Shown here: positions 11,601-21,509 of the stretch, piece by piece
How the letters are laid out: every line of letters starts with the position of its first letter
How positions within the stretch are numbered: the stretch's first letter is position 1
Source: Nephrocerus scutellatus
Lineage: Eukaryota > Arthropoda > Insecta > Diptera > Pipunculidae
Reading direction: 5' to 3'
NCBI GenBank assembly: GCA_947095585.1
Contig: OX352762.1
Coordinates: 24,218,669 to 24,282,668 of the forward strand
DNA length: 64,000 nt
Notes under the pieces: model-generated
What the model was told of the DNA's origin: nothing
Databases searched by the model: none
What the model saw: the letters and a program-made list of their open reading frames with translations, nothing else
Position numbers and translations under genes: made by a program

Positions 11601-11824
11601 CCAATTATTAGTTTTCACTTCCAATCTTTTGTTTCGCATCGCAGGATTATAGCAAACCAATTGATGGACAAGAGAAACTTCCGGTTGAAAAACACTGGCG
11701 CAAGCACACACTTACTTGGATTAGCGGCGATGAAGGCAAGGTTGACATTAAATACAGAAATGTTATTGACAAAACTTTGGATGATACGGCACCCACTGTT
11801 CCACCAACAATTCGTTCCTATTAG
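2655..11824 (+). CDS. SdhA: Succinate dehydrogenase flavoprotein subunit, mitochondrial
   Basis: Complex II subunit that oxidises succinate to fumarate through covalent FAD at the matrix face of the inner mitochondrial membrane. Exons, all with GT-AG ends and consistent phase: 2655-2705, 9555-10069, 10134-11010, 11076-11278, 11424-11574, 11645-11824; 658 aa, close to the usual length of about 660. Exon 1 encodes [17 protein letters not shown], resembling the Drosophila leader, which fixes the distant start. Residues 62-67 are the GAGGAG dinucleotide-binding loop. His93 in the SHTIAAQGG context is the expected FAD-attachment residue. [19 protein letters not shown] and [10 protein letters not shown] are present, and the end is PPTIRSY. 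Intron 1 is 6.8 kb and full of transposons; the other introns are 65-145 bp. Some normally invariant spots differ ([19 protein letters not shown]), so it could be a testis-type paralogue rather than the housekeeping copy. Confidence 0.95.
3035..3076 (+). other. Duplicated, possibly alternative first exon of SdhA (exon 1b)
   Basis: About 380 bp after exon 1 lies a diverged copy of its surroundings: GTAGTATTGCAGCCAAAC, then an ATG opening [14 protein letters not shown], followed by GTTAAT at the position of the GTAAAT donor of exon 1. It is three codons shorter than exon 1 but stays in frame, and it ends in the same phase 0, so it could splice to the exon at 9555. The similarity extends downstream to a shared AGTTATGTAAGTTT (about 2869 and 3209). 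It may be an alternative leader or a dying duplicate. Nothing in the sequence shows that it is transcribed. Confidence 0.55.
3345..3435. repeat. Fragment of the AGCTGT MITE family
   Basis: GCCGAGGAATAAGAAATAAG at the left and CACATAAAATACAGCT at the right match termini seen at 1440-1722, and CAATTGTTGTTGTAATTCC matches the interior. The rest of the intron up to 4095 is AT-rich DNA with repeated GTTCTCGTAC/GTTCCCGTACTC phrases and no recognisable gene. Confidence 0.45.
4098..4455. mobile_element. Fold-back type element with long imperfect inverted arms
   Basis: The left arm (4098-4195) runs GTTCCCGTACTCGAAAAAT, a GAGAGCGGAAAA block and AACTTTTACTACAAAAA. The right arm (about 4378-4455) carries the reverse complement in order: GTAGTAAAAGTTGATTAAAT, TTTTCGCTCTC and ATTTTTCGAGTACTGGAAC. 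Arms are about 80-95 bp with mismatches around an unrelated middle. It is a non-coding MITE or fold-back element in SdhA intron 1. Confidence 0.5.
4580..4900 (+). mobile_element. Jockey/CR1-type reverse transcriptase fragment
   Basis: Broken reading frames on the + strand give the fingers/palm region of a non-LTR reverse transcriptase: [16 protein letters not shown] followed by a [20 protein letters not shown] block that aligns with the usual LDISKAFDRVWHEALL. Frameshifts and stops show that it is dead. Only about 300 bp remain. Confidence 0.6.
4975..5600 (+). repeat. Dispersed repeat family A with four internal tandem units of about 120 bp
   Basis: After a GTGGCTGGCTGGCTGGCAC run and the TGATCAATTTTTAACCCAC block, a unit repeats four times. 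Each holds ACACATGTGTATCTCC, an ACAACACTTT phrase, a GATCGGGCCCCGGGGTCGG GC-rich core and CCCATACAAATTTT. Unit starts are near 5106, 5221, 5347 and 5469. The block closes with TTAGAGAATTTACACGAAAA. Antisense ORFs here are products of the repeat and are not genes. Confidence 0.7.
5652..6400 (+). pseudogene. C-terminal part of a non-LTR (jockey-like) reverse transcriptase
   Basis: An open frame of 248 codons. Its first part matches the region after the catalytic YADD of jockey-like elements: [20 protein letters not shown], then [31 protein letters not shown] and [16 protein letters not shown]. The catalytic core and endonuclease are absent, so it is 5' truncated. The last 50 codons are low complexity and probably read through into flanking DNA. 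Related copies lie at 15260-16790 and 35420-35720. It sits in SdhA intron 1 in the sense direction. Confidence 0.75.
6795..8720 (+). mobile_element. RTE-like non-LTR retrotransposon, 5' truncated and frameshifted
   Basis: Four + strand ORFs (7005-7406, 7351-7545, 7542-8228, 8296-8634) together cover a reverse transcriptase. They include [65 protein letters not shown], the catalytic [19 protein letters not shown] and the typical tail [25 protein letters not shown]. Stops and frameshifts between them show inactivity. The 3' end runs into a TGATGATGATGA microsatellite (about 8697-8712), as RTE elements often do. An inverted sister copy lies at 29105-30970. RTE clade is inferred from the recalled HmRTE-type tail. 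Confidence 0.8.
8735..9130 (-). repeat. Two fragments of dispersed repeat family A
   Basis: 8735-8870 has GGGAAGTGGGTTAAAAATTG, a CCAGCCAGCCAACCAGCCAG tetranucleotide run and TATAGAGAATTTAAAAAG. 9010-9120 has AAATTTTATAGAAAGTGTTG and GAGATACACATGTGT. Both face opposite to 4975-5600. 9131-9554 is plain intron ending in the TTTAACCATTTAG acceptor of SdhA exon 2. Confidence 0.6.
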
Positions 11825-11845
11825 TAGACATGCACGCAAGAAAAA

Positions 11846-11851
11846 AATAAA
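11846..11851 (+). promoter_or_regulatory. Probable SdhA polyadenylation signal
   Basis: An AATAAA lies 22 bases after the SdhA stop codon. A further AAATAAAA occurs near 11936. This signal is copied together with the last exon at 13645-13852. Confidence 0.55.
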
Positions 11852-12433
11852 TTATTTTTATTCCTTAAATACCTGTCCTGCGAAAAAGCCCTCCAGAAAC
11901 TATGGTACGTTTTTTTCACAACACCGGCAACTACAAATAAAATTGTATCTGTCCCACTTGCCTAAAGAATGTGTTTAAACAGCTTTAAATATTACTTTCT
12001 CGTACTTTTTGCTATTTATTCCTGTTAAAATAAATTATATGATATACATTTTTTCTGTTTTTTTAAAAATTTACATTTTTTACTGAAATTGTTCACATAC
12101 TGTTTTTACCTAACACATAATGCCATGCATACTTAACACTTTTAAGACCACCAACAATTTTAAGTTTGTGGAGGCAGAAGGTTCGATGGTTGTTTTTTCT
12201 AGTTTTAATATGTGAATATTTGTAAAAACACATCTTAGAAATGCTATGAGTATATATATTTATATATAATTAATAAGAATTAAAAATATATAGGATACAT
12301 TTAAAAAAACGATTTATAAACTTTATTAGATTATATGTACTTATATTACACATCATATCTATAAGAACGGCCTGTGTATTCAATATATGCACCGTTTTAT
12401 GTTTCCTTATTATTTTACGATTGTTTGTACTTT
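11852..12433. other. Intergenic space between convergent SdhA and Ncb5or
   Basis: AT-rich DNA with ATATATAT runs near 12250-12300. No gene or repeat was recognised. It must contain both 3' UTRs, because the two genes point towards each other with only 643 bp between stop codons. Confidence 0.5.
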
Positions 12434-12439
12434 TTTATT
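12434..12439 (-). promoter_or_regulatory. Probable polyadenylation signal of Ncb5or
   Basis: TTTATT on the + strand is AATAAA for the minus-strand gene, about 30 bases after its stop codon at 12468. Confidence 0.45.
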
Positions 12440-12467
12440 GCAGTGCAGACCATTCATTCTCATTTGT

Positions 12468-15400
12468 TTACCCTCCAAATACGTAAATATTATCGTCTTT
12501 AAATTCAATTGAGTTTAAAAGTTTTTCTGTCACCTCATTAAAAGCCGGTGGACCACATATGATGGAAAATGTTGAGTATTCTGCGGATTGCGGATTTATA
12601 ATTGGAGCAAGAAGTTCTTTGCTTATTCGTCCAGTTTTTCCAGTCCAGTTGGTGGATGGTTGGGACAGAATGTTAATACATTTGAATCTTGAATTTAAAA
12701 TATTCAAAGCCTTTTACTACGTTTCACTGTTGTAGCGTTCAACACTTACCGATCATTGCATAACTTATTCAGTACATCTTTACACCAAATATCCTGTTCG
12801 GTTTTGTTAAAGAACAATAAGAGAATGTTCTCCCTGCAAGAAAAAGTAGAGACAAATATAATAAAGAAATTATTTGAATAAAAATAAATTTTTAATACAC
12901 CACGGGTTAAAATGAACTCAAAAGTATAAAATAAGATTTAAAATGAAAAACTTGGGGTGTATCCAATAGATAATTGATGCATGAATAGTTGCATGCGCCA
13001 CACGTTTTCGGTATTTTATACTTTTTAGTTCTTTTTAAAAACGTTGTATATTAAAAATTTGTTTTTTTTTTTCAAATAATTATTTTGTTCGTTTAAAGTC
13101 TTCCTTCACGGTTCAAAAGATACAGCCTTTCCAAGGTAACAAAACCAGATGGTCGGACGAATAGCGTGAACTTAGTAATAGTCTTCCGTACGCCACCATA
13201 CCGAACAGACAAAAAAGTGAGTTTATATTGCATTGCCGTCCAGTTCTGAGCTATGTTTAACGTCTCAAGTCTCTAGCTCATCAGGAAGTTAGTTTAAAAT
13301 CAATTACGAAATTTGTACCGAACAGACAGAGTTAATAAAAATGTTTAAAATGAGATTGGTCCTATAGTGTATAATATAGAATCTATACTTTAGACCAGAA
13401 TTTATAGTCGTTACTAGAACTACAACTAAGAAGTAAACGAGGAAATAAACTTGCACCCATACCTCATCTCAACCGAATCCACAGTCAACACGCGTATCAG
13501 ACTGGCAAATCAACTGAAACAGCATTACATGATCTAAAAACCGAAATCGAAGATACACTTCGTAGCAAAGAAATGTTACTATGAGCCTTCATTGACATAC
13601 AAAACGCTTTTGACAACACTAGCTTCGAAGTAATTCAAACAAAGGCACACACTTACTTGGATTAGCGGCGATGAAGGCAAGGTTGACATTAAATACAGAA
13701 ATGTTATTGACAAAACTTTGGATGATACGGCACCCACTGTTCCACCAACAATTCGTTCCTATTAGTAGACATGCACGCAAGAAAAAAATAAATTATTTTT
13801 ATTCCTTAAATACCTGTCCTGCGAAAAAGCCCTCCAGAAACTATGGTACGTTCGAAGATACACTTCGTAGCAAAGAAATGTTACTATGAGCCTTCATTGA
13901 CATACAAAACGCTTTTGACAACACTAGCTTCGAAGTAATTCAAACAAAGGCTAGATCAAGAGGAATTGACTCATCTATCCTGGGTCATAAGCATGCTAAA
14001 AAGCAGGACCCATTCGGTGACGAAACCATCACAATAGCGGCAACCAGAGGCTGACCACAAAGGCGGTGTCCTAACGCTTTTTCTAAGGCTATTAGTGATA
14101 AACAAGCTACTTGACAGGCTAAAGAATAACGGCTTAAAAAAAATTAGTTATGCAGATGACCTAGTTCTAATGGTTCGAGGCGAATCGAGAGCACGCTAAC
14201 AGGACGGATCCAATTTGCTCTCAAACTAGTAAAAAGCTGGTGCAATTAGTTTGGCCAAAGCGTCAATCCAGAAAAAATAGTTTGCACACTTTACAGAAAG
14301 TAAAAAAATAACGCTTACAGCACTACAATCTAAGGCAAACCCATCAATTAATGCCAGAAGCTAAATATCTAAGGGTCGTGTTTGATAAAAAGACTGACAT
14401 GGAACTCCCTCATATCATATATTACTAACAAAGCCACCATCTTTACCTGCCACCGTATGTTTAACGAAACGTGGGGAATAAACCCGCAAATTACCCTATG
14501 GCTATACCAAAGCATCATTAGACTCAGGATCACATACGCAGCCCTGATTTGAAAGCCAAAAACAGAGCAAGCAACGACACGCTCAAAACTGAACAAAATA
14601 CAAAGACTAATTTGTCTAAGTGCAACGGGTGCAGTTGCACAACAACATTAGTCATATGGACCGCCATACACTAAAAACACTAGTCCGGTACTTGACGGGA
14701 CACTGCCCATTCCATGGCCATCTCTTGAAAATGGGTAAATCTCAATCGGATCGTTGCCTATTTTGTAACGAGACAAAGGAAACGTCAGAGCACATACTTT
14801 TCATATGTGCAGCCCGCACCCGGAAAAGAATAAAACATTTCAAGGCTCATACAGTTCTCTGGCCAAATGCCAAACCAATAGTATTGGAAGATGTGATGGC
14901 GTTTACAAGGGAACTGAGCTATAACATAATGTGGTAAAACATCTGGGACGCACAATAGACCTCAAGGTCGCTATAGTAAGAAAATGGAACGTGTAAAGTG
15001 ATCAAAGTGATCAAATAATGATAAATTACATGGTGGCCACGTATGCGAGGGAAAGATCCAACATTGTTCCCTGAATTGAGAGAGTGAAGCGCGAATTTGA
15101 AGTAGAGCAATTCTTTAATTATAATATAATGATAATATTTGGCGCGAAACACCTTTCGCGTGTTGTACTACAATTTAATGCCGTATCCGAAAGGCGAGTT
15201 GAGAAGCTTTCCGTGGCAAACTGATAAATTATTATTATCGGACGTTTAGACATTCACGGGAGGTATGCAATTTTTTTTTAATGAACACAGGCTCCCACGT
15301 TTGCACCCTTATAATGCTTAGCACAGCGTGGGCGCTCGAAAATTAAGGAGAGGAAAAGGTGAGATGTCTATGCACATGTGTCTTGAATGATTGTAGATCA

Positions 15401-18400
15401 TAAAAATGCGGAAACACAGAGTCGGGCAATTCATTCCACATATTTATTGTGCGGCTAAAGAAGAAATCTCTGAATTGGCTGGGGCTGGCACGTCCGAAGA
15501 TAGGTCTAATGGTAAACGCGTGGGCTCGAGTTGAGGCACGGGTATTTCGGTTGGGTTGGAGGATGGGCGGTATGCATCTGGCAATTTCTTTTGAACACTT
15601 TGGAAACAGCGATAAAACAGTGACAAGCAGGAAACATTCCTGATCAAGTGATTCGATTGTTTTCGCTATATTTACGTCACCAATAAGTTTTATCGCGCGG
15701 TTCTGAATTCCGTAGAATTCAATGTGGTCTTAGGAGCTCCTGCCCAGACAATACAGTTGTATTGAAGTTAAGGGCGAATATATGCCTTGTAAAGTAGCCA
15801 GGTCTGAAGGAGTGAAGTGCATCTTGCAACGTTTTAGAAAACCTAAATATTTCGCAGCATTCTTAGCGATGGCGAATATGTGGTCATGCTTGTTGTTGAC
15901 GCACATACCGAGTATTGTGAGCTTTTCAGTTTCTTTGATGCAGGATCCATCCATGAATAAAGGTTGGGGGTTTAAATTACGTTTAGAGGACAGAAGACAA
16001 CATTGGTTTTTGGAAACGTTAAATTATACTCTATTGTGTAGTCCCCACCTTGCTATGCTGGCAAGGTCAGAATTTAACGTGCGTAACATACGTTGTTGTT
16101 CAAGTTTCACTTGTAATAAAGAGGGTGCAAGAAATATTTCACTCCCTCTGATCTGGCTACCATATACAAGGCTTTAATTCGCCCAAAACTTGAGTACATA
16201 TCTGGTATGGTGCGCCTAAGACTACTTTGCATCATTGTATTCAGATAGAATACAAAACCGCGCGATAAAACTGGTGACGAAAATATAGCGAAATCAATAG
16301 ATTCGCTTGAACACCGCAGGAACGTTTCTTGCTTGTCACTGTTTTATCGCTTCTTCTACCAGCGGTGCTCAAGAGAAATAGCCAGCTGCATGCCACCTTT
16401 CCTTGAATTCAACCGCAATACTCTGGCGCTCTAAATTCTCATCAGTTTACTTTCAAGCCCATCTTCGGAAGTACAGGTCATTTCAGGGATTCGTTCTTCA
16501 GCCGTACAGCACGTATGTGGAATGCTCTGCCAAGCTCTGTCTTCCCACCTCACTATGATCCACAGGCATTCAAAACACAAGCTCATAGACATCTCCTCTT
16601 TTCTCCTCCTCTTCCTTAAAGCCCACGCTGTGCCAAGCATAAAGCCGAGCATTATAAGGGTGCGAACCCCTTGAAGAGTGCGCGAAATATAAAAAAAAGG
16701 GGGCGCGAACTCGTATGAAAAGCTAAGAGTGCTGTCGTCAGCGAAAGAATAAATTGGATTAGAACTAGCGGATAAGGAGATCATTAAAGAAAATTAGAAA
16801 GAGTGTCGGAGACGAAATTGATGATGAAAAATACTTCTCGTATTTCTGGGGTTCGAACAACGAACCTCCTGAAATATAAAATATGCCGATTCTAGGCTGG
16901 TTCATTACACAGCAATTCATCGCAGCGACAATTCATCGTGGAAGCACTTCATCGCAAAGTGGTAATTCATCGCGTTAGAAAAGTATTTTTCATCGCGAGT
17001 CATATGGCTATGTGTCCGTACTTTTCAAAAATGCTTTTTAAAAGGAAAAAGCTCCTAACTAAATATAAATTAATTGAGCGCACTCTATTTTACGCGGTTT
17101 GGGTAGCGGTAAATTCAATTTGTGATAAACGGTATTTATTTTGAAATTGTTGCGATGAATTGCTGCCGCGATGAATTGGCAGCTGATGAACCAGCCGGGT
17201 AGGAATATACCAGCTTAATAAAGACAGCAATTGAAAAATAAAAATGTTGCTAATAAATAAATAATAATTACATTATCTTATGTGTGTTCTTTCGGAACAA
17301 ACCAAAAATTTACATAGCATACCCGCTATACAACTAACTTACACTTTATTAGATGAGCGCGCCAGAAGGTGTTCTAACAAAGGCAACATTGGGGTTATGC
17401 CACTTCCTGCTGCCAACAGCACAATTCGATTGTGCGCCAAAAGCGTTTGGAATTTAAAAGCACCCTTCGGTTGAGACAAATGTAGTTCTGAAGCTATTTC
17501 CAATCCATCAATATGTTTTGCCAGCAAACCATTCGTGTAGGTCTTAATAAAAAAGACTAAGTTTGCAGTAGGAACGACATCTTCTGTGAATGTTGAGAAC
17601 TGTTGTGGAACTGGTGTATAGTTCCGGCTCACAGTTTCTCCTGTAAGATTTCACAAGTAGCTTGTAGCAAAACAAGAACATTTATTTTTCTTCAGTTTCT
17701 TACCACAAACATTGGCTGATATGCTAAAATGACATCCAATCGGAGGTACTATGATATCCCTCTGTCCACTAAGCACCATTTCAAACGAATTATGATTTAT
17801 CGCTTTTTTGTGGACGATTTTGAACTCGAACGTCAAATCTTCTAATTGTCTGTTATTTTTACTATTGTGGTTTCCATATGAGGTCCACAGATGGGAAATA
17901 GTTTTTTTAAAAGTAACTTCGATTTTTCCTGATTCGCTTGCAATTTTCAATACATTCGGTGGCCAAATTATTTCGTGCTGAAGTTCGAAATTGTATAAAC
18001 GGTTGTGCGATTCAATTAGTATTTGAAGGCTAAATTCTTTCGCGCTTTTATAAGTAATTACTAAACCAGGATTGCAAAATTGCTTTGTATAAAAATAAAT
18101 GGAAATATCGGAACGTTTTTGAATCCAGTCGAAACGTGGAATAATTTGGGTGGGTTGTTGAAGTTGCAGTGAATCCATTTTCGGTATTTGAAAAGTTCCG
18201 TTCGCCAAATTTGTCTTTGGTTTAGAAAGAGTTCCAAGGTCATCCGCATTTATTTTCACAACATTTCGTAGAGGGCCGATTAAGCATTTTGCGAGCAGCT
18301 GTTCGTAGTTAACCCAAGCGTGAACTTGATCAAAAAGTTTTGTAGCATCCTGGCCAACACCACGCATTAGTTCATCGGCTCCTAAATATTTGACGAATTA

Positions 18401-18762
18401 ATATTAAAGCTATGTTTTCAATAAACTGAAACAATTACCACCAGGATGGAAATCCATGTAACGAGTGACATTAAAAACTTTCCCCCGAATAGCCATCCAA
18501 GCATCGGTACGAAGGCAGTGCTTTGCAAGCTCTGCACTACTAACTGGTATCAAAGCACCACGTGTTCCTGATAAATCAACTCCCGAATTACTTAAACGAA
18601 TCCAGTCCATTAAGGAATGCCCTGGTTCGAGAGCACATTTGTTTCGAGGGTTACCTAAAATTTACATGGTGGAGAAAAAGTTCTTAAGGCATATAAATGT
18701 AATACGATACCAGTTGCTGAACCCGAACTAAGCTTTTTATGTGAGCCTGATGGTGCTAGCAT
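12468..18762 (-). CDS. Ncb5or: Cytochrome b5 reductase 4 (cytochrome b5/CS/b5 reductase fusion)
   Basis: Soluble NAD(P)H-dependent redox fusion protein of the ER-associated Ncb5or (CYB5R4) family. Exons, reading down the - strand: 18762-18711, 18621-18439, 18381-17704, 17640-17343, 12833-12750, 12687-12468; 504 aa against about 520 in human. GHSLMDWIRLSNSG precedes the cytochrome b5 domain (about 40-115), whose haem ligands are His76 (HPGG) and His99 (QVHAW). A CS domain follows (about 160-245, from RFDWIQKRSD), then the reductase with RNYTPV for FAD (310-315), GSGITPM for NAD(P)H (383-389) and CGPP (476-479). All junctions keep phase. Intron 4 (17342-12834) is 4.5 kb and packed with retroelement debris, including a copy of the SdhA last exon. 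It is convergent with SdhA and no shared function is implied. Confidence 0.95.
13440..14950 (+). mobile_element. Degraded R1/LOA-type non-LTR retrotransposon
   Basis: Many stops, but recognisable blocks in order: HQHAYQTGKS-like text reading TGKSTETALHDLKTEIEDT, FIDIQNAFDNTSFEVIQTKA, SYADDLVLMVRGESRA, and a terminal zinc-knuckle ORF (14620-14937) with CLFCNETKETSEHILFIC. These are typical of the reverse transcriptase and C-terminal CCHC motif of R1/LOA-like elements; the clade is inferred. The element sits in Ncb5or intron 4 on the opposite strand and is interrupted by the SdhA fragment at 13645-13852. Confidence 0.7.
13645..13852 (+). pseudogene. Exact copy of the SdhA last exon and 3' UTR start
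   Basis: These 208 bases appear identical by eye to 11704-11911: 121 bases of SdhA exon 6 up to and including the TAG stop, then 87 bases of 3' flank with the AATAAA. The copy is in the same orientation as SdhA, inside intron 4 of Ncb5or. On both sides stands the same 100-bp piece of the host retroelement (13547-13646 and 13852-13951, from TCGAAGATACACTTCG to ATTCAAACAAAGGC). The junctions share one to two bases with SdhA. It lacks a start and cannot encode a protein alone. Recent insertion or assembly error are both possible. Confidence 0.85.
14980..15240. repeat. RTE fragment followed by a reversed SINE fragment
   Basis: 15020-15115 (+) matches the RTE RT region at 8000-8110 (ACATGGTGGC, AGAAAGATCC-like text, GCGCGAATTTGAAGT). 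15130-15235 (-) matches the SINE body: on the minus strand it reads GGATACGGCATTAAATTGTA, as at 1072-1091 of the full SINE, with an ATT-rich tail. Confidence 0.6.
15260..16790. mobile_element. Two head-to-head fragments of the jockey-like element
   Basis: 15260-16120 reads on the - strand with LTILGMCVNNKHDHIFAIAK, AKNAAKYLGFLKRCKMHFTP and [12 protein letters not shown]. About 16125-16690 reads on the + strand with SDLATIYKALIRPKLEY and [16 protein letters not shown]. Both end in a matching 3' segment (AGCACAGCGTGGGCGC and its complement), so they form a large imperfect inverted repeat. 16690-16790 is again on the - strand and holds the catalytic block NPIYSFADDSTL. The fragments belong to the same family as 5652-6400 and 35420-35720. 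Confidence 0.7.
16820..17340. other. Remainder of Ncb5or intron 4
   Basis: A possible SINE scrap lies near 16835-16870, where the - strand reads GGTTCGTTGTTCGAACCCCAG, shortened by one base in the match to box B. 16900-17200 has repeated AATTCATCGC phrases. Nothing else is recognisable before the splice donor of exon 4. Confidence 0.35.
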
Positions 18763-19180
18763 AATGTTTTTATATTTGTGCCTGTAAAAGGCTGTAAATA
18801 AATTTGTAAAACAATAAAAAATATTAGCATATTGAAGATAGCGCATAAGGTGGTGCGCTACATAGAATTATTACAAGTCTACAAAGTATTAGAATTAAGT
18901 TATAAGACACTGAGGATTCAATAATAAGGCTAACGAGTCATATTGTTTATATATCAGAAACAGCTAAAAGAAGACGAAGTCGCAATTTATGATTTTCCAG
19001 AATTATAATCGTATCATTCATAAGATAATCTTCCACCTTAACTACCCTGCTCGGGTGAGTATTGAAAGCATTCCCTCGAATATGATACATATTTAAATCT
19101 AATGACTGACAACTGTAAACACTTTCTTAGTTTAAACCAACCGAAATTCAAATTTAATATTGTTGGTATCTATAGATCCA
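18763..19180. other. Upstream region of Ncb5or
   Basis: AT-rich DNA that should contain the Ncb5or promoter and 5' UTR on the minus strand. No TATA box or repeat was recognised with confidence. Confidence 0.4.
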
Positions 19181-19189
19181 AATAATGCA

Positions 19190-20975
19190 AGTAATTATAT
19201 AGAATCGTTCTTTACTCAACTTATGTACATTTATCTTAGAAACCTAAAAGATTCATTAACAGTTGAAGATTTTAACTTCCAAATTGTGTAATATTGAATT
19301 ACAAAAATCTCGTACTGCTAACAATGAGCTCAAGAATGTGATCCGTGATCTTAAGACCCATTTGATTTTGTATGTGAAAAGAATATGTGCGTTACGTAAT
19401 ACTACTCATGGAGAAGATACAGGTGTTCTACAATTCATAATGAATTTAAATAAGAACGCAATGCTGTGACGTTTCTCATTCGTAGAAACAAAAAGTCTTT
19501 ATGAGAATATCCAATCCAAAGCGGTTGGTTCCGACAATATCCATCCTGATTTCATTAAAGTTATTCTCCCAATTATTCTGCTTCACATCACACATATTTT
19601 CAATACTATTATTACAACCTCAACTTTTCCCAATGGATGAAAGATCGCTAATTATACCCTTGCCAAAACGACAACAACCAAGAGAACGGAATATCGTCCT
19701 ATAGCTACACTACCATTTTTAAGCAAAGTCTTTGAAGCGATTGTAAGCAATCAAAAAAAAAATTCTTAATAGTAAAAAGCTACTCACTGAATAACAGTCT
19801 GCCTTTCTGGAGAAACACAGCTGCATTACGGCTCTTCTAAAGGTCTGCTGGTGTAGATAGTGACTTGTCAGGGCTAATTGTTTACTTGACTTTTCCAAGG
19901 CTTTCGACTCTGTCAATTAAAGCTTGTTAGTCAAGAAACCTAAAGAAAAATTCCTTTTTGAAAATTCTTTATGCAATCTATTATCATCATATCTTTTGAA
20001 GCGGTCGCAATATGTCATTAACAATAATGAATGCTCATCGAAACTAATTGTTTCTTCAGGCATTCCGCAAGGATCTATATTAGGTCCACTATTATTTTCA
20101 TGCTTCATAAACGACATCGGCGAAAATAAAAAGTCTAAATACTACATATATGCTGACGATGTGCAGCTGTATACACGCTTTCCTTATATCCCCAAAAATC
20201 TGGCCTTTAGCAAAATCAATCAAGTACTAAGTCAAGTACTTCTTTGGTCGGTAGAAAATAAGCTTAGCCTTAATCCGAGGAAAACGAAAGCGCTAATAAT
20301 TAATAGAAGTAAATCTACAGAAACATTTCCAATGCTTTATCTTAATGCCCTCCTGTGGAAATAGTGTCTAATTTTAAAAATCTAGGAGTTTACTTTAGTT
20401 GGAATGTCCACATTAATAAAATATTTTCAAAAGTTTACGGTGCTCTACGCGGCTTAAGCCGTACTGAAAAATATCTTCCACAGCACGGTAAATTAAAGCT
20501 TGTAAAGTCGTTCATTTAACCTATTATGCTATATGGATGTGAGATTTTTTCATGCATGGATAGTGGGTCAAAGAGACGAACAGCTGTGCAAGATATATTT
20601 AATGTTAGCCGACACGCACATATCTTTGAGCTTACCAGGCTCTCTTCTTTAATGAGTTTGTTTAAGCATAAAACTATTGTAACATTAAATAAAATAATTA
20701 CGACTAAAAAACCTGCATATCTATTAGAAAAAATTAACTTTGCTAGAAGTCAGAGAACGCAGCATTTAATAACACCGAGACATACATATCTGGCACCTCT
20801 CGTCAGTTCTTCGTTTATTCCTCTCAACTTTAGAACCTTCTACGTTCTACCCCTGATATTAGGCAAACTAGTAAGATCAACACCTTCACGAAATAGTATA
20901 TTACAGAACGAGCAAGGAAAGTGGAGTTTAGTGGAGTTGGAGCACTTTTCTACGAGTCGTGTACGCTATTTTTAA
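19190..20975 (+). mobile_element. Jockey/CR1-type non-LTR retrotransposon, degraded ORF2
   Basis: Broken frames give AVGSDNIHPDFIKVILPIIL and a KTTTTKRTEYRPIATLPFLS stretch. An open piece (19924-20364) then has SSYLLKRSQYVINNNECSSK, SSGIPQGSILGPLLFSCFIN and the catalytic YADDVQLY. 20526-20975 covers the C-terminal part (MLYGCEIF, HIFELTRLSSLMSLFKHKTI). The endonuclease is missing or unrecognisable, and stops around 19650-19920 show inactivity. Confidence 0.75.
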
Positions 20976-20981
20976 TTTTTT

Positions 20982-21182
20982 TTTTTGCTAAATCGAGAGA
21001 GAAGCAGAAATGTGAGAATGTGTGTTCGCTGTGACTGCAGTAAATAACAAAGAAATGAATTTTTCACCCGTCCAAACCGGTTTTTCTGCTAAATCGAGAG
21101 AGAAGCAGAAATCACAAACGACAAACAAAAGAGAATTCTTGCTCATGCGCAATGTGTTCGCTGAGATTGTAGTTAATAACAA
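20982..21182. repeat. Tandem duplication of about 105-130 bp
   Basis: GCTAAATCGAGAGAGAAGCA occurs at about 20987 and again at about 21088. GTGTTCGCTG followed by A/TAATAACAAA occurs after each. The two units differ by small indels. The following stretch to 21509 is AT-rich and empty. Confidence 0.55.
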
Positions 21183-21509
21183 AAGAAGTTTATATCATAA
21201 CATAACTAGTGTTGTTATGGGCTACTTTCGAGGCTAGTTTATAGCGTACGAATCAGTCACTTTCGTCTATGGGCGTGTGAAAAAAATTTCAGTATTATGC
21301 TGAGAATCACCGACGGAATCTCTCGAATTTCTAAATCCTCTATTTTTCTTTTTCCTATATTCTTCATAAATTATTCTCCATTTTTTACTCTCTCTCTTTC
21401 ATTACAATTAAAATTATTTTATTTTATGTTATTGCACTTCTAGAAATAGTTCTAAAGTTTTTAAAGTTTTTATAGTTTTTTGTTTGAGTTTTATTTTTGT
21501 GTAATTATA

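Noticed and set aside
13671..13889. 72-codon ORF identical in part to one at 11580-11978
   Set aside because: It is an out-of-frame reading of the SdhA last exon and its copy; the true frame ends in PPTIRSY.
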